Assembly (NCBI RefSeq): GCF_000003605.2
Contig: NW_003143807.1
Location: 186,936 to 213,738 of the forward strand
Length of the DNA stretch: 26,803 bases
Source of the DNA: Saccoglossus kowalevskii
Lineage: Eukaryota > Hemichordata > Enteropneusta > Harrimaniidae
Direction: 5' to 3'
In this document: positions 23,101 to 26,803 of the stretch, in pieces
Layout: each line of letters opens with the position of its first letter
How positions within the stretch are numbered: the stretch's first letter is position 1
Notes under the pieces: generated by a model
What the model was told of the DNA's origin: nothing
The model's database searches: none
Seen by the model: the letters and a program-made list of their open reading frames with translations, nothing else
Made by a program: the position numbers and the translations under genes

Positions 23101-26100
23101 TATTATTTTTTTATTTTACTTTGATTACCTTATTTTGTTTCAGTGGAAAGTCCAACTCCTGCTGAGGTTGCAAGAGAAGCTGGCTTGAAATATGTTATCC
23201 TACCAAGTAAACCCAAGTGAGTGAATATGAAAGAGTGTGTCTTTGTGATTTGGGGATAAATCAAAGTACCGGTAAATTAATATATATGGTGTGTCTGTTT
23301 ACTGTCTCAAATTAAGGCAATATTGGGTTCCATTCCCATTGTAGTATATTAAACTTTGAATAGTTGTGTGAGATGTCATGTAAATTATGGTGAGAACTGG
23401 CCATGTGTGCTGTTCTTGGTGCACATTGAAGAAGCCAGGAGAACCGTCTTATAAGTAAATGACCAAGGCTGAATTACCATAAATTAGTATGGCTGCCAAT
23501 TCATGCATTCTTTTCAACACACTGTTGTTAAAATAGTCATTAATTTATAATAGTAATATTGTGTAATTTATAAATATTTATTACAGAAAAAAGAAAAAAA
23601 AGAGGGCTGACCCTGTGAGTATATTTAGAAATATTGTTGATTATAATTAAGATTTTCAAACATAATGTGGCAATATAATTTATTTTCCATGCCCTGTCTT
23701 TGTGATATCAAAGTTTTCTTTTAAACTGATAATAGTGTATGACACTTTCTTGGTGTATTGTTTGCAGAGACGCCTTGAACAGATTGATAGATTTTTAAGA
23801 GAATCCCCCAAACAGCTAGTAAGGTAATGTGTGAAACTATTCTGTCAGCAATGACTATTTCTACAGCAAAATGAATTTTATTTCTATTTGTCAAATATTA
23901 TATGCTTTAATAATCAACATAATACCTTGGTTGATGTTGTTGCTTGTCTGATTGTTGATAACAAATGATATGAATCAGATATACATGTATATCTAAAGCT
24001 ATCATAATTCATTACAGGAGTGAATCCTTACCCAGGGTTACCTTACCAGTAGAACCACAGTTGAGAGTCCCAAGGTAAGACACACCTGTAACTTGATGGA
24101 AGTCATCTGTTGTATGAAAGATGGAGTATGTGGTATAAGACTGTGAAATAACTACATGCAATTTTAACAAACTTGGTTTCATGGCTGAGTGAGCAGTGTT
24201 TGATTTTAATAGACTGCACCAACAATCAGTTTTTAATAGGCTTGTTGCTGAATTAGCGAAGATACAATATTGCTATTATAGCTTACTGTAAAATACTTTA
24301 TTTTCTCTTCGATTTAATTTTCGCTGAAGGAATGATTCAGTGAAAATAAAATCCAGCGAATATACCTTTTTTTCTATATTTTACTTTAAACTTGTTAAAA
24401 ATCAGTGAAAATAAAATCCATACAAAAACACCCAAAATGTTTTTTCAGCGAAAATTAATTCCAGCTAAAATGAAGTATTTTACATGTTTTACAGCCATTT
24501 GTTTGAATTGATATATACAAATATACATAAGTATGTGTTTGAGCTGATTGAATAATGTACTTTGTGATTATTGTCATCCTATATAGGCATGTAAGACATG
24601 GACGCAGACCAAGCATTCCCAATATTCTGAATTTTGATGAGTATATTGAGAAACATCATGTAGAGTAAGTAATGCAACATGTTATTATTACCTGATATAT
24701 GAACTGTAAATAGTGTACATCCAGTGATTTGTGAACGAAGACATCTTCTATTTTCTAGAGGAAATGTTTAATACATTGCATGAATAAACTGCAGCCAGGA
24801 ATGTATATTGTCACCAAAAGTATCGTAAAAGTGTGTGGTACAGTACAAGAGTAGATATAAATATTTAAATAAAGGTTATATTTCAAGAAATACAATAGAG
24901 TCCAGCCTATATTACTGACCTCTGATCAGTCCCATCATAATTACCCCCTGTCACAGACACACTCCGAGATGGAGACTCATGGATTTATTTCCGTCCATTT
25001 GTCTGCTCATGACAGATTATAACTCTGGAATGCATAATCTGATTTGAATTTCTTGGACAAATTGTTGAATGTAATGTACAGCAGCTCAAAAAAGTTTCTT
25101 CATGATTTTGTTTAGGGGTATTTTAAAGTAAAAAAGGATAATTTTTGGTCAAAAATAAACTGAAAATTATGTTTTGTCATTTCTTAGCTTTGCATTCACC
25201 AGTTTTATTCAAACTTGGAGTTTATACCATATTATGAGACACAGCTTCAAGGGACATAGTTTTGCTTTTCAAGCACAATTTTATGCATATTTCAGGGTAA
25301 AAAATGGTAATTTCTGATCACAAAAATAGACTGAAAATGATTTGTTTTTTCAATGTTTAAGCTTTGCATGGACCAACTCAAATGACTAACCATGTAGCCA
25401 TGTCTTCAAAAACAATAGGGTTCTATTTTACTGGCCAAATTGGAATATGACTTGTTCCAATTGATTCACACTCTACTTTGTCTCAAACAGAGACTACGAC
25501 ATGTCTTGTTTACATGTAAAGTGACATGTATACAAAGTCCACCTGTCTAATTTGACTCCAGAAATGATGTAAGATGATATACACTTAGTGATTTACACTA
25601 TTCTCTCCACTGACTAGGATATTTTGATTTATTCTTCATTCTTTCAAGATTTGTCCTATCATATTTTTAATCATAAATTAATTAATCAACCTCTATATCA
25701 AGACCACCTGTCTATAAAGGTCAATTTAAGTACCATGGATGGTTGCCATACATAGGTTTGATTGTATTACTGACAAATTTTGAAGTAGACTTTAAGTAAT
25801 GTTTTATCTGATGAAGTGATATAATGTAACTGTGTTTCCGAAATGACACGATATCCATGCTAAAGTTTACTTATTTGTCTTATCAGGGAAGGTACGGATC
25901 TTCGTGAATGGGCTCGTGATATCTGGAATGACTGGTTTGATGAGGTATTTCCTCCAAGTTATCGAGATACAGAAACACCTGTGACTGATATAGGATCAGA
26001 TATTGAAGTAACTCCAACTAGAAAGTGGGTCTCTTGTCGAACGTTTACATTCACAATTCAATTATATAGTATTCTAGATACAGTATTCTTTACAGATAAA

Positions 26101-26726
26101 AGTCTGAAATCTCAGTTTAACAATAGAACAAGTGTAAGAATGAAAGAGGATGGGAAAATAAACAAATAGCATTAGTTAGATTGAATTATTTTGTCATCAA
26201 ACTTTTCTATGCAATGGAATTTAGTTTTAGACATGCCAGTTGGTGATTGTGTTTACGACTGAAACTGAGACACTCAGTGTCCAAGTTCATAGTGGAGCTG
26301 ATCTGCTGTTATGAGCAGCAATCCTCTCACAAAATACAGACTATCATTTTTTCATGACACTTCCCACTATATTAAAATGGCAATACACAAACTGTGGTAT
26401 GATTTTATTTGCATTGAGTCAACATTGTGAGTGAAGAATAATGTTGATAATCTTGATATTGCCACACAATTTTTGTTGGATCTGTACGTTGGGAGTGGGG
26501 ACAATGCTATGTGAAATCTATCTATATAAAAGCATCCATGGTGTGGTCTGCTAGTGAAGGTTGTATCATCTGTTGTTACTGTGATCAATGATAGTCTAGT
26601 TTCTGGTGGATGTCATTGAAATGTTAATATCTGTGATTGGTTTGTATTGTTGTATGATAAACTATTACAGTGCTGTTATAAACGTTTTTGCTCTCCAGAA
26701 AAGCAGGATATCATACAAAGTTGTGA
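5129..26726 (+). CDS. Large unrecognised protein, 27 coding exons, ~1276 residues, with a TRADD-N-like segment
   Basis: The exons listed below chain through GT..AG introns with every phase compatible, summing to 3831 nt (1276 codons plus stop). The protein begins MAGRDVFPANKPGMG. Residues ~4-66 include a charged helix (IRQEIDQLKRASEEKMMAIK). Residues ~186-397 are Ser/Lys/Arg/Pro-rich and look disordered. Residues ~397-490 hold a Glu-rich run. Residues ~862-985 look folded, with the pattern KGSLVFEVDC...VWSAYQSGRLEQLL...LVLEIVIGEEEFQGLKREL. Small exons then encode a basic patch (KKKKKK) and a Trp-rich C-terminal block (REWARDIWNDWFDEVFPP). I see no signal peptide or membrane segment. I do not recognise the family as a whole. 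The domain match suggests, but does not prove, a cytoplasmic adaptor in immunity or cell death. Weak points are the exon at 8090 (donor choice), the gap at 14454 (a missed exon is possible) and the final exon. Confidence 0.8.
5358..5561 (+). mobile_element. MITE family A, copy 1
   Basis: The terminal inverted repeats are 21 bp with one mismatch: TGTAGAATACTTTATTTTTGC (5358-5378) and the complement at 5541-5561. The interior repeats a CAGYGAAAAT(A)AAWTCCA motif several times. About 200 bp long, noncoding, in the intron between the first two coding exons. Confidence 0.85.
5649..5834 (+). CDS. Large gene, exon at 5649
   Basis: Acceptor TTTTTATCTAG, donor GTAAGT; enters in phase 2, leaves in phase 2. 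It encodes residues ~4-66: DVFPANKPGMGNFRYGFSHK, then a charged helical stretch rich in Lys and Glu. It is clearly coding: no stop, and biased toward charged residues. Confidence 0.85.
6169..6290. mobile_element. GTAATAACC hairpin family, degenerate copy
   Basis: AGGTTATCACGAGAAT at the left and a diverged complement around GCGATACTCTCATAA at the right enclose AGTACAG and ACTGTACTG arms. The upstream flank GAAAAGATGTATAATAAT is shared with the copy at 6803, so the repeat unit may extend further left. Confidence 0.65.
6299..6479. mobile_element. 181-bp MITE with perfect 18-bp inverted ends
   Basis: ATAATCTGTATTAGAAGC (6299-6316) is repeated perfectly inverted at 6462-6479. TAGAAGCCAC recurs inside near both ends as subterminal repeats. 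A TA duplication at the ends is possible, which would suit a Tc1/mariner-like origin, but the boundary is ambiguous. It sits between two copies of the other hairpin family. Confidence 0.8.
6803..6902. mobile_element. GTAATAACC hairpin family, best copy (100 bp)
   Basis: The perfect 16-bp inverted ends AGGTTATTACGAGAAT (6803-6818) and 6887-6902 enclose a second perfect pair, GACAGTAC (6838-6845) and GTACTGTC (6870-6877). The loop is 24 bases and CpG-rich. It would form a two-tier hairpin when transcribed. Confidence 0.8.
6913..8089. other. Intron sequence, nothing distinct
   Basis: The rest of the longest intron is AT-rich, with no open frame flanked by usable splice sites and no clear inverted-repeat element. 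Two TACATGTA palindromes occur (7599 and 7877). Confidence 0.5.
8090..8186 (+). CDS. Large gene, exon at 8090
   Basis: Acceptor TTTTTATTCTATTCAACAG. It reads KLSPEFGRKRMPYRRKQEPI then FHEDLVIDSTRK (residues ~66-98). The next exon demands phase 0, which allows a donor at GTACTG after 8186 or at GTTGGT six bases later. Both are non-ideal, so two residues (VL) are uncertain. The preceding 2255-bp intron is the longest and is full of MITEs. Confidence 0.7.
8291..8987. repeat. Possible old DNA element with internal direct repeats
   Basis: CACGTTACGGGATCT near 8292 and AGATCTCTAACGTG near 8970-8983 are an imperfect inverted pair. Inside, TGCTGAAATTTGTAATC occurs twice, 27 bp apart (8314 and 8341), and GATCTTGGCACATGCTCAG-like blocks recur at about 8852 and 8952. 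The bounding pair is short, so the element call is tentative. Confidence 0.35.
9095..9218 (+). CDS. Large gene, exon at 9095
   Basis: Acceptor TATGTTGCTAG, donor GTTAGT; phase 0 in, phase 1 out. It encodes DTSKDVLTVPNYNPLDKSVI followed by PPSTSKTKKYPFTKEEQVTT (residues ~99-140), Ser/Thr/Lys/Pro-rich. The two other frames contain stops. Confidence 0.82.
9507..9643 (+). CDS. Large gene, exon at 9507
   Basis: Acceptor CCATCTTGTTACAG, donor GTATTA; phase 1 in, phase 0 out. It encodes EMRKPHVSALGVLPSRSTKD then IKGLNVIMAGKPAGGKDDHS (residues ~140-185). Gly/Lys-rich AGKPAGGKDD superficially recalls a nucleotide-binding loop but does not match a Walker A (GxxxxGK[ST]). Confidence 0.85.
9644..10314. 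other. Intron sequence, nothing distinct
   Basis: AT-rich with A and T runs. Small open frames lack splice support. Confidence 0.5.
10315..10549 (+). CDS. Large gene, exon at 10315
   Basis: Acceptor TCTATTTCAAAAACAG, donor GTATGA; phase 0 in, phase 1 out. Residues ~186-264 are basic and Pro/Ser/Thr-rich (KEKSKLNREPRKETEKCQ ... RAKPPIRTRSENIDTGPTPR), predicted to be disordered. Confidence 0.85.
10550..11170. other. Intron sequence, nothing distinct
   Basis: No repeat or exon was seen beyond the possible alternative acceptor ending at 11118. Confidence 0.5.
11171..11570 (+). CDS. Large gene, Ser/Arg-rich exon
   Basis: Acceptor GATTCGTTTCACAG, donor GTAAGT; phase 1 in, phase 2 out. The largest exon (400 nt, residues ~264-397). 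It starts with runs of SSRASSKATSKKSKS, then a basic cluster RSRASAKRRAADSG followed by an acidic/serine track SSSEDSSDDE that looks like casein-kinase-2 type phosphosites. It ends in a helical SISELVAEAEAIAAGG. An alternative upstream acceptor (after 11118) would add a hydrophobic ~17 residues in frame; I consider that intronic. Confidence 0.85.
11668..12118. repeat. Possible inverted-repeat-bounded element
   Basis: GGTTGTCCAAC near 11671 and the complement TTTGGACAACC near 12107 bound ~450 bp of intron. An extra GGTTGTCCAG copy lies at 11641. The arms are only ~11-15 bp, so this may be chance. Confidence 0.3.
12684..12760. repeat. 77-bp hairpin upstream of the Glu-rich exon
   Basis: TAAAACCAAAAATTGTCAT (12684-12702) pairs with ATGACAATTTTGGTTTTA (12742-12759) with one bulged base. 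The loop is ~39 bases and GC-richer. It is a very short foldback, about 100 bp before a splice acceptor. Confidence 0.65.
12857..13136 (+). CDS. Large gene, Glu-rich exon
   Basis: Acceptor TTTGTTTTTTTTCACAG, donor GTGAGT; phase 2 in, phase 0 out. Residues ~397-490: REMSAADIKIQQIMQSVMVR, then an acidic run in which most of ~22 residues are Glu (MEEEVAEEEEEEESEEKK), then VPGLPDISVIIEAAEEDE. The antisense serine-rich frame here is a shadow of this run. Confidence 0.87.
13245..13283. repeat. Palindromic hairpin at the element's left end
   Basis: The arms read TAGTCCCCGTTCGGAC and, after GCA, GTCCGAAAACGAGGACTTA. They pair except for one mismatch and short bulges. The hairpin is GC-rich in an AT-rich intron. 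Confidence 0.75.
13245..13870. mobile_element. Tandem-core interspersed element (palindromic end plus ~150-bp units)
   Basis: It opens with an imperfect palindrome (13245-13283: TCGGAC-GCA-GTCCGA core flanked by AGTCC..GGACT). Four diverged units follow, each marked by an AATGGCCGA..GGCCATTTT signature, at about 13411, 13558, 13708 and 13836 (spacing roughly 147, 150 and 128). The units share TCATCAAAATCAAGCATTT and TTCAAACTTG blocks. Short interspersed elements with tandem ~160-bp cores (the pearl-like group of bivalves) have this architecture. Family membership is inferred and the right boundary is approximate. It lies in the intron before the assembly gap. Confidence 0.6.
14454..14913. other. 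Assembly gap (460 N)
   Basis: The sequence is unknown. The flanking coding exons (ending 13136 and starting 15035) are both phase 0, so an unseen exon with a length divisible by three could lie here. Confidence 1.
15035..15220 (+). CDS. Large gene, exon at 15035
   Basis: Acceptor AATTATTATTTTAG, donor GTAAGC; phase 0 to 0, 62 codons (residues ~491-552). Acidic: EAAVTDANGVEIVQPPKSED ... VEFDEKIELIPDEGIVVD then LEQAWQ. It is symmetrical, so it could be skipped without a frameshift. Confidence 0.87.
15250..15460 (+). mobile_element. MITE family A, copy 2
   Basis: The left end, TACAGTAATGTACTTTATTTT, and the right end, AAATAAAGTATTTTACAGTA, are inverted repeats. Internal AAAATCCAG and AATTCCAGCTAAAAT blocks match copies at 5358 and 24287. 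It begins about 30 bp downstream of a coding exon and lies in the same orientation as the other two. Confidence 0.75.
15770..15958 (+). CDS. Large gene, exon at 15770
   Basis: Acceptor ATTACTATTTTTCAG, donor GTGAGA; phase 0 to 0, 63 codons (residues ~553-615). DVNAPESVTYEDIVNIEGEI, then LESRIEISKTDLPRAKSKIP and SFLSTWAPKEKPKTE. I recognise no domain. Confidence 0.87.
16121..16588 (+). mobile_element. CR1/L2-type LINE 3' remnant
   Basis: The translation from 16121 gives NQNAAARLICKSKKSDHVSP then LLKSLHWLPI, the hallmark of CR1/L2-like polyproteins just after the reverse transcriptase (consensus QNAAARLv...L.WLPi). Further on, in the same register, GERTFAHIGPTTWNNLPYDV and RLKTHLFDLN stop (TGA 16502-16504) match the usual C-terminus. 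The intervening stretch has stops and frame shifts. A 3' tail follows (TTATGCGCTTAGAG...ATATAAATACTCTTC and an ATT run, 16572-16588). It ends only ~28 bp before the next exon. Confidence 0.85.
16616..16765 (+). CDS. Large gene, exon at 16616
   Basis: Acceptor TTTGTTTTCATCATAG, donor GTAAGT; phase 0 to 0, 50 codons (residues ~616-665). KKQPPREPERMSIHHFCTHA, then PELPLPGHLQAVSRTYHTPA. His/Pro-rich, no recognised domain. The acceptor lies just after a LINE tail. Confidence 0.86.
16766..17863. other. Intron sequence
   Basis: It holds the unassigned antisense open frame (17017-17373) and one TACCGGTA palindrome (17559). Otherwise nothing recognised. Confidence 0.5.
17017..17373 (-). other. 118-codon antisense open frame in an intron, unassigned
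   Basis: The frame runs from a TTG at 17373-17371 to a TAG at 17019-17017, with DPANVLHDLMNVLNSQCTLF, a short Ile run and a C-terminal PREQARPFLIRLLVRC. It has no ATG start near the beginning and no motif I know. For DNA this AT-rich such a length is borderline for chance. It could be a decayed mobile-element frame. Confidence 0.2.
17864..18043 (+). CDS. Large gene, exon at 17864
   Basis: Acceptor TTACCTTTGTTTGACAG, donor GTCAGT; phase 0 to 0, 60 codons (residues ~666-725). HSRFTTQSYYSQLSDSQHTM, then a Gln/Asp/Arg-rich helix QQQIDDYQDRDRRMSAAAKR and DSLDAWQQRADEL, plausibly a short coiled coil. Confidence 0.86.
18504..18568 (+). CDS. Large gene, exon at 18504
   Basis: Acceptor GTTTAATTTCAAG, donor GTAAGA; phase 0 in, phase 2 out. 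It encodes FNGEDCDRVDGKKMSVNTDV and S (residues ~726-747). The short exon is supported by the phase match on both sides. Confidence 0.78.
18765..18968 (+). CDS. Large gene, exon at 18765
   Basis: Acceptor TTTATTTATTCATCAG, donor GTGAGG; phase 2 to 2. Residues ~747-815: RLYWTPAPPKMDVPPAYVKS, then HLFPGYHGAALAEES and an acidic tail (EESGESEAELVSIYDEGDVE). It looks conserved at its start (YWTPAPPKMD). Confidence 0.87.
18969..20354. other. Two introns around the exon at 19806
   Basis: 18969-19805 and 19946-20354 contain no further exon or element I can support. A TACCGGTA palindrome lies at 19527. Confidence 0.45.
19806..19945 (+). CDS. Large gene, exon at 19806
   Basis: Acceptor TTGTGCTTATATTATGTATAG, donor GTAAAG; phase 2 in, phase 1 out. 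Residues ~815-862: RTLTRVYGSNEDVSKVPKPR, then a Pro/Ser/Lys-rich linker (KPKTPARSPSVSSKSTTEPE) leading into the folded-looking segment. Confidence 0.85.
20355..20723 (+). CDS. Large gene, exon with TRADD-N-like segment
   Basis: Acceptor TTTTTTTTTATCTAG, donor GTGAAT; phase 1 to 1, 123 residues (~862-985). It begins GAPLPIRVRVKDIELPEDLP, with a helical region AADKLYNSVQKWDDIPQFKA. From residue ~920 comes a strand (KGSLVFEVDC), a helix with AVWSAYQSGRLEQLLKESLM, a strand (HRLVLEIVI) and a helix (GEEEFQGLKREL). This spacing (GS-hydrophobic strand, LW..Y.SG.L helix, second strand, E-E-[FY] helix) is what I associate with the TRADD-N-like domain described in many metazoan and some bacterial immunity proteins. 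The exon is certain; the domain name is an inference. Confidence 0.9.
20724..21394. other. Intron sequence with an open stretch
   Basis: Nothing certain. About 57 plus-strand codons are open up to a TAG at 21282-21284, with a protein-like reading, but the splice sites and phase do not fit the gene. Confidence 0.4.
21395..21433 (+). CDS. Large gene, 39-bp cassette-like exon
   Basis: Acceptor CACATACACTCTAG, donor GTCAGT; phase 1 to 1. It encodes AEEQDEDIGAMVT. The length is a multiple of three with equal phases, so it can be skipped or kept without changing frame. Short, but the phases fit on both sides. Confidence 0.65.
21692..21833 (+). CDS. Large gene, exon at 21692
   Basis: Acceptor TTATTCATTTTAG, donor GTACTT; phase 1 in, phase 2 out. 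Residues ~998-1045: GDKARPSRTSVAEMRQMFSK, then MATINPSEKQRPFEIPDEDI and FPAEVPI. Confidence 0.86.
22175..22355 (+). CDS. Large gene, exon at 22175
   Basis: Acceptor TTCTGCTGTGTAG, donor GTATGT; phase 2 in, phase 0 out. Residues ~1045-1105: RRAVSCPNLHEEEEEWDITF, then PGDFNTYMKELQIQKQQIED, a charged helix likely to be a short coiled coil. Confidence 0.87.
22828..22885 (+). CDS. Large gene, exon at 22828
   Basis: Acceptor ATGTAATCTTTACAG, donor GTATTG; phase 0 in, phase 1 out. It encodes VSSLSRSIEQLTPVQVIKK. Confidence 0.75.
23144..23216 (+). CDS. Large gene, exon at 23144
   Basis: Acceptor CTTATTTTGTTTCAG, donor GTGAGT; phase 1 in, phase 2 out. It encodes VESPTPAEVAREAGLKYVIL followed by PSKPK. 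Confidence 0.82.
23587..23614 (+). CDS. Large gene, 28-bp lysine-rich micro-exon
   Basis: Acceptor TATTTATTACAG, donor GTGAGT; phase 2 in, phase 0 out. It encodes six Lys then RADP. The basic patch could act as a nuclear-localisation or phospholipid-contact segment. The exon is supported only by splice sites and phase. Confidence 0.65.
23768..23823 (+). CDS. Large gene, exon at 23768
   Basis: Acceptor GGTGTATTGTTTGCAG, donor GTAATG; phase 0 in, phase 2 out. It encodes RRLEQIDRFLRESPKQLV. Confidence 0.78.
24018..24074 (+). CDS. Large gene, exon at 24018
   Basis: Acceptor ATAATTCATTACAG, donor GTAAGA; phase 2 to 2, 57 nt. It encodes RSESLPRVTLPVEPQLRVP. Confidence 0.76.
24287..24484 (+). mobile_element. 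MITE family A, copy 3
   Basis: The ends TGTAAAATACTTTATTTT and AAAATGAAGTATTTTACA are inverted repeats. The interior matches copy 1 closely (AGTGAAAATAAAATCCAGCG, CCATACAAAA.CACCCAAAA, AATTAATTCCAGC). Same orientation as copies 1 and 2. Confidence 0.85.
24587..24664 (+). CDS. Large gene, exon at 24587
   Basis: Acceptor TGTCATCCTATATAG, donor GTAAGT; phase 2 to 2, 78 nt. It encodes RHVRHGRRPSIPNILNFDEY and IEKHHV, joining to EEGTDLREW in the next exon. Confidence 0.83.
24890..25620. repeat. Second tandem-core element (~174-bp units)
   Basis: Two diverged units share GGGTA..TTT, AAAAATA.ACTGAAAAT, and AGCTTTGCAT..ACCA blocks, the last at about 25187 and 25361. A TTTTATTCAAACTTGG block is shared with the tandem-core element at 13245-13870, suggesting a related family. 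The outer limits are uncertain. Confidence 0.5.
25887..26024 (+). CDS. Large gene, Trp-rich C-terminal exon
   Basis: Acceptor TTATTTGTCTTATCAG, donor GTGGGT; phase 2 to 2. It encodes EEGTDLREWARDIWNDWFDE, then VFPPSYRDTETPVTDIGSDI and EVTPTR. Three Trp in 15 residues and the FPPS end suggest a short conserved helical motif. The donor is acceptable but not ideal. Confidence 0.85.
26025..26698. other. Last intron, nothing distinct
   Basis: No element or alternative exon could be supported. The open stretch running on from the preceding exon is read-through. Confidence 0.45.
26699..26726 (+). CDS. Candidate terminal exon of the large gene
   Basis: A strong acceptor (GTTTTTGCTCTCCAG) precedes a phase-compatible frame KKAGYHTKL, closed by TGA at 26724-26726. 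No polyadenylation signal is visible before the window ends, 77 bp further on. The gene could instead continue through an exon outside the window. Confidence 0.45.
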
Positions 26727-26803
26727 TTATGTCAAAATAATGGACCTGTATACATACAATGCAATTTTTGGTTCTATTGGAGATGCCCTTTTTATGAAGC
26801 GAT

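Larger units (their letters stand above)
21834..23586. other. Introns between the small C-terminal exons, 21834-23586
   Basis: 21834-22174, 22356-22827, 22886-23143 and 23217-23586 are AT-rich, with no repeat family recognised. TACCGGTA occurs at 22713 and 23267. Confidence 0.45.

Noticed and set aside
1-26803. CRISPR arrays, tRNA or rRNA genes, bacterial operon signals
   Set aside because: I saw no regularly spaced identical repeats, tRNA cloverleaf or rRNA core; the architecture is that of an animal genome.

Overview
This is an AT-rich, intron-rich animal genomic window. It almost certainly comes from a marine invertebrate: it has many short exons with GT..AG introns, CR1/L2-type LINE remains, many short inverted-repeat (MITE-like) elements, and element types with tandem ~150-175 bp cores such as are known from molluscs and other marine invertebrates. 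The species is not identified. A 460-base run of N (14454-14913) is an assembly gap.

Layout. 1-1431: no convincing gene; one partial MITE (about 719-795). 1432-4279, minus strand: a small split gene of about 100 codons whose introns are full of inserted elements (foldback 2313-2424, MITE 2479-2854, 5'-truncated LINE 2881-3907). 4280-4601: a compact shared promoter region. It carries a palindromic E-box next to the minus-strand start and an AAAATGGCG motif at the start of a plus-strand noncoding first exon. 4602-26803, plus strand: one large gene. I could chain 27 coding exons from the ATG at 5129 to a possible stop at 26726. All exon phases agree and the total is divisible by three, giving about 1276 residues.

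The large protein is not one I can name. Its N-terminal third is basic and rich in Ser, Pro and Lys. It then has a Ser/Arg-rich and acidic middle (exons at 11171 and 12857, including a nearly pure Glu run) and a folded-looking segment in the largest later exon (20355-20723). That segment has the spacing of the TRADD-N-like domain seen in many invertebrate immune/death proteins. The C-terminal part is spread over nine small exons and ends in a Trp-rich conserved-looking stretch (REWARDIWNDWFDEVFPP).

Introns hold three same-orientation copies of a ~200 bp MITE, a second hairpin family, a CR1/L2 remnant lying almost against a splice acceptor, and two tandem-core elements. The palindromic 8-mers TACATGTA and TACCGGTA are strikingly over-represented and were found only outside exons. 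No tRNA, rRNA or CRISPR was seen.
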